The notes beneath the pieces were generated by a model. That model was not told the origin of the DNA. It did no database searches and was given only the letters and a program-made list of their open reading frames with translations. Shown here in pieces: positions 23,357 to 31,769 of a DNA stretch of 35,531 nt; position 1 is the first letter of the stretch; each line of letters opens with the position of its first letter. The DNA comes from JOPF133 sp052144935 (GTDB lineage Bacteria > Acidobacteriota > Terriglobia > Bryobacterales > Bryobacteraceae): NCBI GenBank assembly GCA_052144935.1, contig JBKQPR010000197.1, forward strand, positions 1 through 35,531. Direction: 5' to 3'. The position numbers and the translations under genes are program-made.

Positions 23357-25072
23357 TCACGCCTGGTAGACCGTCGATCCGCCTACCACCGTGCGCACGA
23401 TCTGGATGTCCTTGATCTTCTCTTTGTCCACCGTGAAAAGATCGTCCGACAGCACCACGAAGTCCGCCAGTTTGCCCGGTGCGATCGATCCTTTGATGGC
23501 TTCCTCATGCGAGTTGTAAGCGCCGTTGATGGTGTTCACCCGCAGCGCTTCGTCCACACTGATGCGCTGGTTGGCTCCCCAGGTCTGTCCGTCCCAACCG
23601 GTGCGCGTCACCATTCCCTGAATGGCCATCCGCGGGTCGAACGGTCCCGGACTGAAGTCGGAGCCTGCCGCCACCGGAACTCCGGCGTCGAGGAAACTGC
23701 GATAGGCCATGCATCGTTTCAAGAGTTCTTCGCCATAGAAATGGAACTTGTCGGAATTGTAATAGGCATACGACGTGAATGCCGCGGGGACCACGCCGGC
23801 CGCCTTGATGCGCCGCACCAGACCGTCGTCGATCAGGGTGCAATGGGTGATCTTGGGGCGCGCGTCGGCTCGCGGGAAGAGGCTCTGCGCCCGCTCCACC
23901 GCCCGAAGCACCATGTCGATGGCGACATCGCCATTGGCGTGGCAGTTGACCTGGATGCCCGCCCGATGCACCCTTTCGATCCATGCGTTCAGGTCGTCCT
24001 GCGTCTCCGTGAGGTTGCCCTTGTACGGCGGCACGACGCCGGGATAGGGCGTGCTGAGCGCCATGGTGCGCTCGGAGAACGATCCATCGACGGTGTGCTC
24101 GGAAGTGGCTCCAAACCGGATCCACTCGTCGCCGAAACCGGTCATGATGCCGCCGGCGATCATCGCCTCCAGCACCCTGCCGCTGGCCTCGTAGCTCACC
24201 CGGTGCAAAAGCTCTCCGCGCGCCCGCACCTGCTGCAGGGCCGCCAGATTGCCGCCTTCGTGGTGTACGCTGGTCAAGCCATAACGCACGAACTGCTTGG
24301 AAATGTACGCCAGGCCGTCGCGGTCGCGCTGCATCCTCTGCTCTTCGGTAAAGGTGGGCCGTTTGCCGATCCGGTTGAGCGCGCCGGTGGCCCGGTCGGT
24401 AACCCGGCCGTTGAGGTCGCCGTGGGCGTCGCGGTCGAAGGTCCCACCGGGCGGATCAGGCGTGTTCTTATTGATGTCCGCCATCTCGAAGGCCTTGCTG
24501 TTGTAGAAGGACGTGTGGCCGCCGCGATGATGGACCGCGACCGGGTGATCCTTCGACACCTGGTCGAGGTCATGAACGTTCAACTGGCGATTGTCCTTCA
24601 CCTTGGTGTCGTCGAAGAAGTACCCTTCCACCCAAGTGCCCGGCGGCGTCTCGCGGGCTTTGGCGCGGAGTTTGTCCACAATGCCGGCGATCGTCACGAA
24701 CTCCACCACGTAGGGGTTGCCGACGATTACCTCGTAGAGCAAGGTGTTACCGGGCGCGTGATTGTGGCAGTCGATGAACCCGGGCACGATCGTCATCTGC
24801 CGGGCGTCGAACGTCTGGGTCCCCTTGCCGATGAGCGCCCGGATGTCCGCGTTGCTCCCCACGGCGCCGAACCGCCCGGATTTCACCGCGAACGCCTCCG
24901 CCTTCGGCGCGCGGGAATCGACCGTGTAGACATGGGCGTTGAAGACGACGAGATCGGCGTCCTGCGCTTCGGCAGCCGCCGCGGCGCCCAACCAGGGCCC
25001 GCCGGCAAAGCCGGCTATGCCAGCTCCGGTCAGGCTTATGAATCCTCTACGGCTGTGGCGGTGATTTGTCAT
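23357..25072 (-). CDS. Tat-exported amidohydrolase, YtcJ-like
   Basis: A 571-residue metal-dependent hydrolase of the amidohydrolase superfamily (amidohydro_3, YtcJ/LAF3-like). A twin-arginine signal SRRGFISLTGAGIAG at residues 8-22 directs export. The barrel begins with VPGFIDCHNHAPG (HxH at 103/105). Further metal-binding segments include VHHRGGHTS, VNCHANGDVAID (His on strand 5) and KITHCTLID (strand 6), and GSDFSPGPFDP supplies the strand-8 Asp. The closing GKLADFVVL is the usual composite-domain end. The substrate is unknown; the family acts on amides and N-acyl compounds. The gene follows LysR with an 83-base gap on the same strand, probably as a separate unit. Confidence 0.87.
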   Translation of the reverse strand: MTNHRHSRRGFISLTGAGIAGFAGGPWLGAAAAAEAQDADLVVFNAHVYTVDSRAPKAEAFAVKSGRFGAVGSNADIRALIGKGTQTFDARQMTIVPGFIDCHNHAPGNTLLYEVIVGNPYVVEFVTIAGIVDKLRAKARETPPGTWVEGYFFDDTKVKDNRQLNVHDLDQVSKDHPVAVHHRGGHTSFYNSKAFEMADINKNTPDPPGGTFDRDAHGDLNGRVTDRATGALNRIGKRPTFTEEQRMQRDRDGLAYISKQFVRYGLTSVHHEGGNLAALQQVRARGELLHRVSYEASGRVLEAMIAGGIMTGFGDEWIRFGATSEHTVDGSFSERTMALSTPYPGVVPPYKGNLTETQDDLNAWIERVHRAGIQVNCHANGDVAIDMVLRAVERAQSLFPRADARPKITHCTLIDDGLVRRIKAAGVVPAAFTSYAYYNSDKFHFYGEELLKRCMAYRSFLDAGVPVAAGSDFSPGPFDPRMAIQGMVTRTGWDGQTWGANQRISVDEALRVNTINGAYNSHEEAIKGSIAPGKLADFVVLSDDLFTVDKEKIKDIQIVRTVVGGSTVYQA

Positions 25073-25243
25073 CGTTGGGGCGTCGAATCATTCTACCCCA
25101 CCCGAGCGTGCGCGCCAACGGGTAGGAAATGGACACGGCGCAGCCCGGAAAGAGCTTCCCGGAACGACCCTCCGGAGGAGCGGCATCCGAGCTTTACCGA
25201 GTGCCCGACGATACGGCCGAGGGCCCTTCTCCCGCAGCGGAGG

Positions 25244-25918
25244 CTACTTAGGTGGTGCGACTTCGAGCGCGCGGCGGTCCATGTTCTTATAAAAGTGCAT
25301 ATAATCGGTCTCGCCCTTATAAAGGCCGCCCCATCCCCAGCCGTACCGCGCGAAGATCCGGAATGCATTGCTCTCCGCTGAGACTTTCCCTCGGCCGCCA
25401 TCCCGTGGCGCAAACACGGCTGAACCCTTCGGCCACCACGGCTTCTGAAGCATACGGAAAGGGTTTTCGAGGGGATTGATGTCGATGGCTATACCATAGG
25501 CATGACTGCTCCACTCGCCCGGGGCGTCGTCGGCCTTCTCACAGTAGAATCCAACCGTGATATCCTGCTCAGCGTATTTGTCTGGGCCGTAATTCTCCCA
25601 AGGAGAAATCCTATTAATTGGGAAATGGATATCGTACAGCTCGGCAAAGATATGCGATACATCCGTGGCAACACGCTTGTGGACAACCAGTATTCCATCG
25701 TGAGTAAAGCCGTCAAACCCTATATACCTCACACTTACGCCAACCAAATCGTCGAGTGGCACCGGGCAGCAGGGGTTCCAAGATCTTCCGGTCATGGCCA
25801 TGCGCACCTCCCGTGAAAGCGGCACGATATTTGGATCCGGGGCCACTTGAGCCATTGCTCTCCCGCTAATTGCGAGTGCCAACGCAGCGTTCCCGATAAA
25901 TCCGCGAAGTTTCCGCAT
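25244..25918 (-). CDS. Exported M15-type peptidase-like protein (VanY/endolysin-like)
   Basis: A 224-residue exported protein. An N-terminal signal peptide (MRKLRGFIGNAALALAISGRAMA) precedes an M15-type fold: SSHAYGIAIDINP (residues 137-149) is the SxHxxGxAxDI zinc site (H139, D146), and DYMHFY (206-211) supplies the third ligand H208. It may cut the peptide stems of peptidoglycan. ATG 25918 has a strong AGGAGG about 8 bases upstream, which settles the start against the longer frame from 25954. GC is lower than in the flanking genes. Members lacking a cell-wall-binding module are common. Exact specificity cannot be told. Confidence 0.85.
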   Translation of the reverse strand: MRKLRGFIGNAALALAISGRAMAQVAPDPNIVPLSREVRMAMTGRSWNPCCPVPLDDLVGVSVRYIGFDGFTHDGILVVHKRVATDVSHIFAELYDIHFPINRISPWENYGPDKYAEQDITVGFYCEKADDAPGEWSSHAYGIAIDINPLENPFRMLQKPWWPKGSAVFAPRDGGRGKVSAESNAFRIFARYGWGWGGLYKGETDYMHFYKNMDRRALEVAPPK

Positions 25919-26196
25919 TGCAGGTCCTCCTTCAATATCTCTTCTGCCGCCCATTGTAGCGTTACAAAGGAGAAAAGGATCTCATCGGCCGGATCGCTTC
26001 ATGCCGGCGTTGTGATTCGGTGCGGACATGCGAGCGGTAGTCCTTATCTTGGGAAGTTGTCCCATCCATCCCCGGTCGTATGACGCGCCACTCGGAAACT
26101 GGTCGGGTTCGGGCGTTAATGGCCCCAAGCCCTGTAGGAAGTTGACGACGGCGAAACCTCAGGTCGAATCACGGCGCGCCCGGAAACCGGCCAGAC

Positions 26197-26282
26197 CGAC
26201 CCCCTACGCCGCCACGGTATTGACCAGCTCATCCGGCACGGTGATAATCTTGCGCACCTGGCTTCCCCTCCAGGAAAGGCCG
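26197..26282 (-). pseudogene. Degenerate direct copy of the leuS 3' end
   Basis: This 86-base stretch matches the last part of leuS plus a few bases beyond it (26788-26873), with about five differences. It would still encode QVRKIITVPDELVNTVAA and a TAG stop, but an extra G breaks the upstream frame. It lies in the same orientation as leuS, on the far side of the DinB gene. Confidence 0.85.
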
Positions 26283-26318
26283 TCATCGTTCGCGATGCCC
26301 CATCTTCGGGCATCGACG

Positions 26319-26768
26319 CTACGAACCCCTCAACGCCGATTCGATCTGTTCCAGGTGGTGTTCGTTATGCGAGGCGACCTTGTCAAACTCGGCCTTCAGC
26401 GTCCGAATGCCTGTTTCACTGTGGACGAATTCAAGGTGTCCGCTTTTGTCGTAGTGCAGACCAGCCTGATAGATGACGCCCGCGCGGACTGAATCGTAAA
26501 TTCGGCGAGACAGATCGAGGGGCATCCGGGAATAGTCGAGACCCCTGGCCCACGAATCCTGATCGAAGGCCCAGAGCACTTGTCTAGGTTCACTGATAAT
26601 CCGGCGGATCCGGTCGAACAGAACCGTCTCGGCATCGGCGAGGTGATGCAAAATGAACCTGACCGGCCACTTGCCCGCTGCGTAACTCCGAGCGAGTTGC
26701 TCGTCGCTCGCCTCAAAGTATTTCAGCGTCCGATCTCTCGCCGCTTCGAGTCGCGTGACAATGTCCAT
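26319..26768 (-). CDS. DinB/DfsB-family four-helix protein
   Basis: A 149-residue DinB-superfamily protein (four-helix bundle with a metal site). Metal-ligand candidates are the HHLADAE segment in helix 2 and HNEHHLEQ in the C-terminal helix. The family includes metal-dependent thiol-transferases; which one this is cannot be told. ATG 26768 has GGAGGGG about 6 bases upstream and is chosen over GTG 26774. The gene lies between leuS and a degenerate copy of the leuS tail, so it probably arrived as a small insertion at the leuS 3' end. leuS starts far upstream, and DinB follows its stop by 27 bases on the same strand. Confidence 0.83.
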   Translation of the reverse strand: MDIVTRLEAARDRTLKYFEASDEQLARSYAAGKWPVRFILHHLADAETVLFDRIRRIISEPRQVLWAFDQDSWARGLDYSRMPLDLSRRIYDSVRAGVIYQAGLHYDKSGHLEFVHSETGIRTLKAEFDKVASHNEHHLEQIESALRGS

Positions 26769-26787
26769 TTCCACCCCTCCACGAGCA

Positions 26788-26873
26788 CGACCCCATTACG
26801 CCGCCACGATATTCACCAGCTTATCCGGCACGGTGATAATCTTGCGCACCTGCTTCCCCTCCAGGAAAGGCCG
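26788..26873 (-). repeat. leuS 3' end, parent of the copy at 26197-26282
   Basis: The native leuS terminus (GKQVRKIITVPDKLVNIVAA and TAA) plus eight bases of flank. It forms a direct repeat with 26197-26282 and the two enclose the DinB gene. Confidence 0.8.
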
Positions 26874-29237
26874 CACCTTTTCGTCGGCCAGGGCGCGCGC
26901 TTCCAGCTCCTGGTTGGGCGTGCCAAAAGGGGCATAAATGCGCGCGCGCAGCTTGCCGTTCACCTGCACCACGATCTCGGCCTCTTCTTCTTTGGCCAAC
27001 TCAGCGTCGAAGGCCGGCCAACATTGGCGGAAGACCGGCCCCGCATGCCCCAATTCCTCCCACATCTCCTGCGCGACGTAGGGTGCGAAGGGCGCCAGCA
27101 TCAGCGCCAGCTTCTCCAGAATCTCCGGCATGGCCGCCGCGGAAATGCCGGCTTCCTCGGCGTAGAGCACGTTCACCAGCTCCATCACGCCGGCGATGCA
27201 GGTGTTGAAGTGCCAGCGCGTCTCGAAATCCCCGGTAATCTTCTTGAGCGTCTGGTGCAGCTTGCGCAGCGCCTTCTTATCGGAGGGACCGTCGGCCCGC
27301 CCGGCCGCACCCGCGTTGCGCGTGGCGAAGCGAAAGACGCGGCCCAGGAAGCGGTAGATGCCCTCGGCGCCCTCGCTGCGCCAGTCCACTTCCTTTTCCG
27401 GAGGCGCGGCGAACAGCACGAACATGCGGGCGGTATCGGCCCCGAACTTCTCGGCCAGCATGTCCGCGCCCACCACGTTCCCCTTGGACTTCGACATCTT
27501 GGCGCCTTCCGCAATCACCATCCCCTGCGTGAACATGCGGCGCACCGGCTCGTTGTTGCGGATCAGGCCGATGTCGCGCATCATCTTGGTGAAAAAGCGC
27601 GAGTAAATCAGGTGCAGAATAGCGTGCTCCACGCCGCCGATGTACTGGTCGATTTCGAACCAGTAGGCGATCTTGGCGGGGTCGTAGGGCATCTCCCGAT
27701 TGTGCGGATCGCAGTAGCGGTAAAAATACCAGGACGAGTCGATGAAGGTGTCCATGGTGTCGGTCTCGCGGCGGGCCGCGCCGCCGCAGCGGGGGCAGGC
27801 CACGTTGACGAACTCGGGCACGTTTTCGAGCGGCGAACGGCCCGCGCCGGTAATCTCGATACGGTCCGGCAGAATCACCGGAAGCTGGTCCTCGGGAACC
27901 GGCACGATGCCGCATTGCGGGCAGTGGATCACGGGGATCGGCGTGCCCCAATAGCGCTGGCGCGAGATGCCCCAGTCCTTGATGCGGAAGGTGACGGCGG
28001 CCTTTCCGAAGCCCAGATCCTGGGCGTGCGCGGCCATCCGCCGGCGCGCCTCGCCGCTGGGCAGGCCGGACCACCGGCCGGAGTTTTCCACGATGCCGTC
28101 CTCCAGGAACGCCTCAGTCATGCCGGGTTCCGCCGCCAGTGCGCCCTCCACCGGACGGATCACCGGACGCACGGCGATGCAGTATTTGCGGCAGAATTCG
28201 AAGTCGCGCTCGTCGTGCGCGGGCACCGCCATGATCGCGCCGGTGCCGTAGCCCATCAGGACGAAGTTGCCCACCCAGATGGGGACGCGCTCCCCGCTAT
28301 AAGGGTTGACGGCCCAGTGACCGGTGAAGAAGCCTTCCTTTTCGATGTCGCCCGGGTCGCGATTGGCGCGCTCGTCCACCATGGCTTTGGCGCGGGTGCG
28401 GCCCTCGGCGTCCAGGAGCGTCTGGTTCAGCGGATGCTCAGGCGCCAGGATCACGCAGGTGGCCCCGTAGATGGTATCCACGCGGGTGGTGAAGACGCGG
28501 ATGGCCTCCCCGGTTTCGGCGAGGTGGAAATCGACTTCCGCGCCCTCCGAGCGGCCAATCCAGTTGCGCTGCATGGTGAGCACGCGCTCGGGCCACCCGC
28601 CTTCGAGCTGCCGCATGTCGTCCAGCAACTGGTCGGCGTAATCGGTGATTTTGAGGAACCACTGTTCCAGCGCGCGCTGCTCGACGGGGGTGTCCTCGTG
28701 GCGCCAGCAGCAGCCCTCCACCACCTGTTCGTTGGCCAGCACGGTGGCGCATTTCGGGCACCAGTTGACCAGCGCCTTCTTGCGATACGCCAGGCCGCGC
28801 CTCAGCATTTTGAGAAAGAACCACTGGTTCCAGCGGTAGTATTCCGGCTCGCAGGTGGAGACTTCGCGATCCCAATCGTAGCTGAAGGCGAAGCGGCGGT
28901 GGGTCTTCTTCATGGCCGCGATGTTCTGCAGCGTCCATTCCCGCGGCGGGCGCTGGTTGGCGATGGCGGCGTTTTCGGCGGGCAGCCCAAAGGCGTCCCA
29001 ACCCATCGGGTGGAGCACATTGTAGCCGCGCATCCACTTGTAGCGCGCCAGCGCGTCCCCGATCGAATAGTTGCGGATATGGCCGATGTGCAGCGTGCCG
29101 CTGGGATAGGGCAGCATTTCCAGCACATAGAATTTCGGCTTGGTCGAGTTCTCTTCGGCCTTATAGAAAGTGGCGTCCTGCCAGCGCTCGTGCCACTTCA
29201 TTTCGATCTGGGTATGGTCGTACGGCTTTTCGGGCAT
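26796..29237 (-). CDS. leuS: Leucyl-tRNA synthetase
   Basis: A class I aminoacyl-tRNA synthetase that charges tRNA(Leu), with an editing domain. LPYPSGTLHIGHIRNY contains the HIGH motif (H50-H53). YNVLHPMGWDAFGLPAENAA is LeuS-specific. The zinc-cluster-like insertion is near residues 160-175 (WCPKCATVLANEQV). The CP1 editing domain contains VFTTRVDTIYGATCV and GTGAIMAVPAHDERD. The KMSKS loop GAKMSKSKGNVV is around residue 580, and the C-terminal anticodon-binding and VNGKLR domains are present. 813 residues is within the usual range. ATG 29237 is the conserved start; the longer frame above it carries no homology. Confidence 0.97.
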   Translation of the reverse strand: MPEKPYDHTQIEMKWHERWQDATFYKAEENSTKPKFYVLEMLPYPSGTLHIGHIRNYSIGDALARYKWMRGYNVLHPMGWDAFGLPAENAAIANQRPPREWTLQNIAAMKKTHRRFAFSYDWDREVSTCEPEYYRWNQWFFLKMLRRGLAYRKKALVNWCPKCATVLANEQVVEGCCWRHEDTPVEQRALEQWFLKITDYADQLLDDMRQLEGGWPERVLTMQRNWIGRSEGAEVDFHLAETGEAIRVFTTRVDTIYGATCVILAPEHPLNQTLLDAEGRTRAKAMVDERANRDPGDIEKEGFFTGHWAVNPYSGERVPIWVGNFVLMGYGTGAIMAVPAHDERDFEFCRKYCIAVRPVIRPVEGALAAEPGMTEAFLEDGIVENSGRWSGLPSGEARRRMAAHAQDLGFGKAAVTFRIKDWGISRQRYWGTPIPVIHCPQCGIVPVPEDQLPVILPDRIEITGAGRSPLENVPEFVNVACPRCGGAARRETDTMDTFIDSSWYFYRYCDPHNREMPYDPAKIAYWFEIDQYIGGVEHAILHLIYSRFFTKMMRDIGLIRNNEPVRRMFTQGMVIAEGAKMSKSKGNVVGADMLAEKFGADTARMFVLFAAPPEKEVDWRSEGAEGIYRFLGRVFRFATRNAGAAGRADGPSDKKALRKLHQTLKKITGDFETRWHFNTCIAGVMELVNVLYAEEAGISAAAMPEILEKLALMLAPFAPYVAQEMWEELGHAGPVFRQCWPAFDAELAKEEEAEIVVQVNGKLRARIYAPFGTPNQELEARALADEKVRPFLEGKQVRKIITVPDKLVNIVAA

Positions 29238-29284
29238 AGCAATTAAAAATGGGGGGCTGAATTCCCATGGTAGCAAGGATGGTA

Positions 29285-29318
29285 GGGCAGGCGGGCCCAG
29301 AGGGCGCCCCGCCTGCCC
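29285..29318. repeat. 10-base stem inverted repeat between DUF3738 remnant and leuS
   Basis: GGGCAGGCGG (29285-29294) pairs with CCGCCTGCCC (29309-29318) over a 14-base loop. It lies just upstream of leuS on the minus strand. No T-tract follows on either strand, so it is not a clear terminator; it could end or attenuate read-through into leuS. Confidence 0.5.
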
Positions 29319-29326
29319 GCGTTCGC

Positions 29327-29683
29327 TCAATTGCCTTTCGGCCGTTCCACGCTTTCGATGACCAGCGTCTCGACAGGCCCTTTGCCCGCTTCCAGCTTCA
29401 GCCCTAGCCCCTGCACGGAAGAGAAGATCGTCGAAATGAGGTCCGGAGCGGGATCTTCTTTTGGCAGCGCAAACTTGAATTCGAACGACCCCTGAAGGCC
29501 CGTCCCGTCGATCACCGGCCGTTCCAGGTAACTGCTGAGGCGTTCGGCCAGAAGAGCCATGGAAGCATTCTCCCCGGCGATTCCGTCTCCGGAAAACGCG
29601 CCCCCGGCCACTCTTCCCACCCACGGGTATTCGTCGTGGTGCAACATCTGCCGTTGCTCGTCGCTAGGCGGCGAGATCGTCCA
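29327..29683 (-). pseudogene. Decayed DUF3738 (TIGR03435-type) gene, C-terminal part
   Basis: The last 70 residues match DUF3738, a family expanded in Solibacter-like Acidobacteria: ASMALLAERLSSYLERPVID, TGLQGSFEFKF, then GLGLKLEAGKGPVETLVIESVERP at the C-terminus. The frame has no acceptable start. Upstream it reads WTISPPSDEQRQML, as if the middle (the LLADRF-type segment) were deleted, and a TAG at 29684-29686 closes it. The N-terminal part is not found. It is therefore a remnant. The intact family proteins are usually about 250-550 residues and are usually exported; the function is unknown. Confidence 0.72.
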
Positions 29684-29898
29684 CTAGAATTGTCGCACCG
29701 TTTCGCCGTCTGCCACCTTTGAATCGGATGGTCAATATGGATGAACGAGGGCCGAGAAGAGCGGTGGCTCCTTACGGGATCGGATCCCGCCTCGGCGACG
29801 GTCGCACCACGAAGCCTCCAGCCGACGGCGTTGCATAGCCCAGATGAGAAACGGTTGTGGACGAAAGACCGGCATAACCGGCCATACATGATAGGTAT

Positions 29899-29942
29899 TT
29901 GTCAAGGGACAAACGGAGTGGAGTGGAGTGGAGTTGTCCCTC
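29899..29942. repeat. GGAGT x4 tandem inside a hairpin
   Basis: Four GGAGT units (29916-29935) lie between AGGGACAA (29906-29913) and TTGTCCCT (29935-29942). A competing hairpin TTTGTC-AAGG-GACAAA (29899-29914) shares the left arm. No function is known. Confidence 0.5.
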
Positions 29943-30388
29943 GCTGCCTTTCCGAGGCGGGCCTTGTTAGCTTCACGCTCTGACGGGGCGCGCCCTTGGT
30001 GTCCTTATTTATCGGGAGCGTATCTGTATTCGCCCAGTTCGTTTTTCGGTCCCGAGTTTTTGGCGTCGTTTTTAGGGTCAACGGCCAAGCGTGACCAGTC
30101 ATTCATTCGCACGTATCCAGGCTTCAGAGAAGGCCTTCACGGAAGTTTGAGTTTGGGTAACCCGCCGGCCTTGAAACAATCTCTTAGGTGCATCGGGAGG
30201 CAAGCCTGCGTCGCACAGGCCGGTTACAGCAAGGACCGGCGGGAACTCGCGTGAGCCGAATCGAACTGCAATGCCATCATGCTACTCCGGGAGCGCCGCT
30301 CGCTCTGCTCAGAATCCGTTCGATTTCCTCGGTCGACAGTTGATCTGGTTGTCGGCCGCTGGGCACCCGCAAAAACCGTCCAAACTAT

Positions 30389-30426
30389 CTGGTTATTGAG
30401 CACTTACCTGGTTATTAAGCACTTAC
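30389..30426. repeat. 19-base tandem direct repeat
   Basis: CTGGTTATTGAGCACTTAC (30389-30407) is followed directly by CTGGTTATTAAGCACTTAC (30408-30426), with one mismatch. The units are AT-richer than their surroundings. Operator, iteron-like or recombination-site roles are possible, but none is supported by a nearby gene. Confidence 0.6.
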
Positions 30427-30889
30427 GCCTAGAATCGTGGTTTGGCCGGTTTTTGTGATCCTATCGGAAACTGCGTTACGCCGGTTGCGGGTTGCGGGTG
30501 GTGCCGCCCGTCTTGTCGGCAAGGAAGGCCGCCTACGCCAGATAACGCCGAAAGAAGTACGGCAAATGATTCGGAACGCGAACACCCCGCCACCTCCTCC
30601 GCGTTGCCTTCCAACAACGCGATCGCCTGACCGTCCACGGGTATGCCATCGCCAAGCCGCGTCATGCGCAATCGCGCGGTACTGTGGTGGCAGCGTCCGG
30701 CAATGGCTCCGAGAGCCTCAGGGCGACCCAGCCAGCGGACCAGGTTGAAACCATGCGCCTCGGCTGCCCGCCCCCTTCTCACCGCCATTCTCCCCCACCC
30801 CTGCTCCGGCCCGCCACTTCATCCGGCCGGCTTCGGCACCGAGCTTGAGGCATCATGCAATATCCGCTACATTGGTCGGGAGAGAGGCT

Positions 30890-31585
30890 TTGTCCACACC
30901 CACCGCACCGCCGAGGACCGCGACCGACTGGGACAGCTATTACCAGAGCGTCCCCGTCACCGCCAGGCTGACCCGCCGGTACACCACCGCGGTGCTGGTC
31001 CGCGCGATGAAGCGTTACGCGCGGGCGCAGGCAGAGGGAGCGCTGGCGATCGTCGAGATCGGAGGCGCCAATAGCTGCTTTCTGGACAGCCTCCTTCGAG
31101 AGATCGCTCCGCGCTCTTACGACGTGGTGGACACCAACGAATACGGCCTCCAACTGCTCGCCCAGCGCGCCGGCGCGGGCCGCCCAGGGGGGGGGCCTTT
31201 GGCGATCCCTCTGGGCCCGGCACTGCGGCTGCACCAACAAAGCGTCCTCTCGATGTCCCTCCCCGCCACCGCCGACGTGGTGTTCAGCGTCGGCTTAGTG
31301 GAGCACTTCAATCCGGAGGAGACCCGCGCGGCCGTGTTGGCGCACTTCGGCGCTCTGCGCACCGGGGGGCTGGCGATCATCACCTTTCCCACGCCAACCG
31401 CCCTCTACCGCGCCACCAGAAAGTTCATCGAAGCTATCGGGCAGTGGAAATTCCCCGACGAGCGCCCGCTTCAGGCGCGCGAGGTGCTTGCGGCGGTCCG
31501 CGAACGCGGTGAGGTGCTCTTCCGGAAGACCTTGTGGCCGCTAATGCTCACGCAGCATATGGTGGTCGCCCGGAAGGTCCGGTAG
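30890..31585 (+). CDS. SAM-dependent methyltransferase (class I)
   Basis: A 231-residue class I methyltransferase-like protein. The SAM-binding motif I is IVEIGGANSCFLDSLL, followed by YDVVDTNEYGLQLL (motif II acidic residue), a short motif IV region with ATADVVFSVGLVEHF, and GGLAIITFPTPTALYRATRKF (motif VI). Start: TTG 30890 lies 7 bases after GGGAG (30878-30882); a TTG at 30845 is open too but has no ribosome-binding site. The substrate is unknown. The next gene is a glycosyltransferase fusion on the same strand, so a role in envelope glycan or lipid-carrier work is a fair guess (inference). The GGLVEHF part resembles Methyltransf_11/23. Confidence 0.82.
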   Translation: MSTPTAPPRTATDWDSYYQSVPVTARLTRRYTTAVLVRAMKRYARAQAEGALAIVEIGGANSCFLDSLLREIAPRSYDVVDTNEYGLQLLAQRAGAGRPGGGPLAIPLGPALRLHQQSVLSMSLPATADVVFSVGLVEHFNPEETRAAVLAHFGALRTGGLAIITFPTPTALYRATRKFIEAIGQWKFPDERPLQAREVLAAVRERGEVLFRKTLWPLMLTQHMVVARKVR

Positions 31586-31610
31586 CCGCGCCGGGCCCCG
31601 CCGCGTGCCT

Positions 31611-31674
31611 GTTTCTTGCTTTTCTTGGTGTTGTTCTTCTTCGCGGTACTTTGCGTCTTGGCGTCTTTGCGAGA
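31611..31674. repeat. Single arm of a second palindromic repeat family
   Basis: A stretch ending TTTGCGTCTTGGCGTCTTTG followed by CGAGA, preceded by TTTCTTGCTTTTCTTGG. I recall this sequence style from the interspersed repeats GTTTCTTT...CTTTGCGTCTTTGCG of many environmental genomes. The opposite arm is missing here, so the copy is half a palindrome. It lies between two genes. Confidence 0.45.
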
Positions 31675-31769
31675 GATCCGTATGCCTGGCCCCTGGCGCC
31701 CGGCGTTCCCGGCGTCACACGGCTTGCACCCCCCGCGGACCACGTGTTGTATTGAAGTATGCGCTTCGT

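Larger units (their letters stand above)
29684..30889. other. Gene-poor region with repeats
   Basis: About 1.2 kb without a gene that I can support. Open frames exist on both strands, but their translations show no family signature, no credible start and no normal codon use. What is present: a GGAGT tandem array in a hairpin (29899-29942), a short minus-strand fragment (30277-30384) and a 19-base tandem repeat (30389-30426). The sequence looks like debris of an accessory region next to leuS. Confidence 0.5.

Noticed and set aside
26580..29246. 888-residue plus-strand open frame opposite leuS
   Set aside because: Its translation is rich in His/Arg/Ala and has no domain; leuS on the other strand has full HIGH and KMSKS motifs.
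29928..30254. Plus-strand open frame in the gene-poor region
   Set aside because: It opens inside the hairpin array, has no recognisable domain and no believable ribosome-binding site.
30247..30270. Possible tRNA T-arm-like stretch
   Set aside because: The TTCGA-type loop is present but no acceptor stem or anticodon arm can be folded around it.
30429..30788. Minus-strand 119-residue open frame
   Set aside because: Low-complexity translation, no family match that I can name, and no start signal; kept only as part of the gene-poor region.
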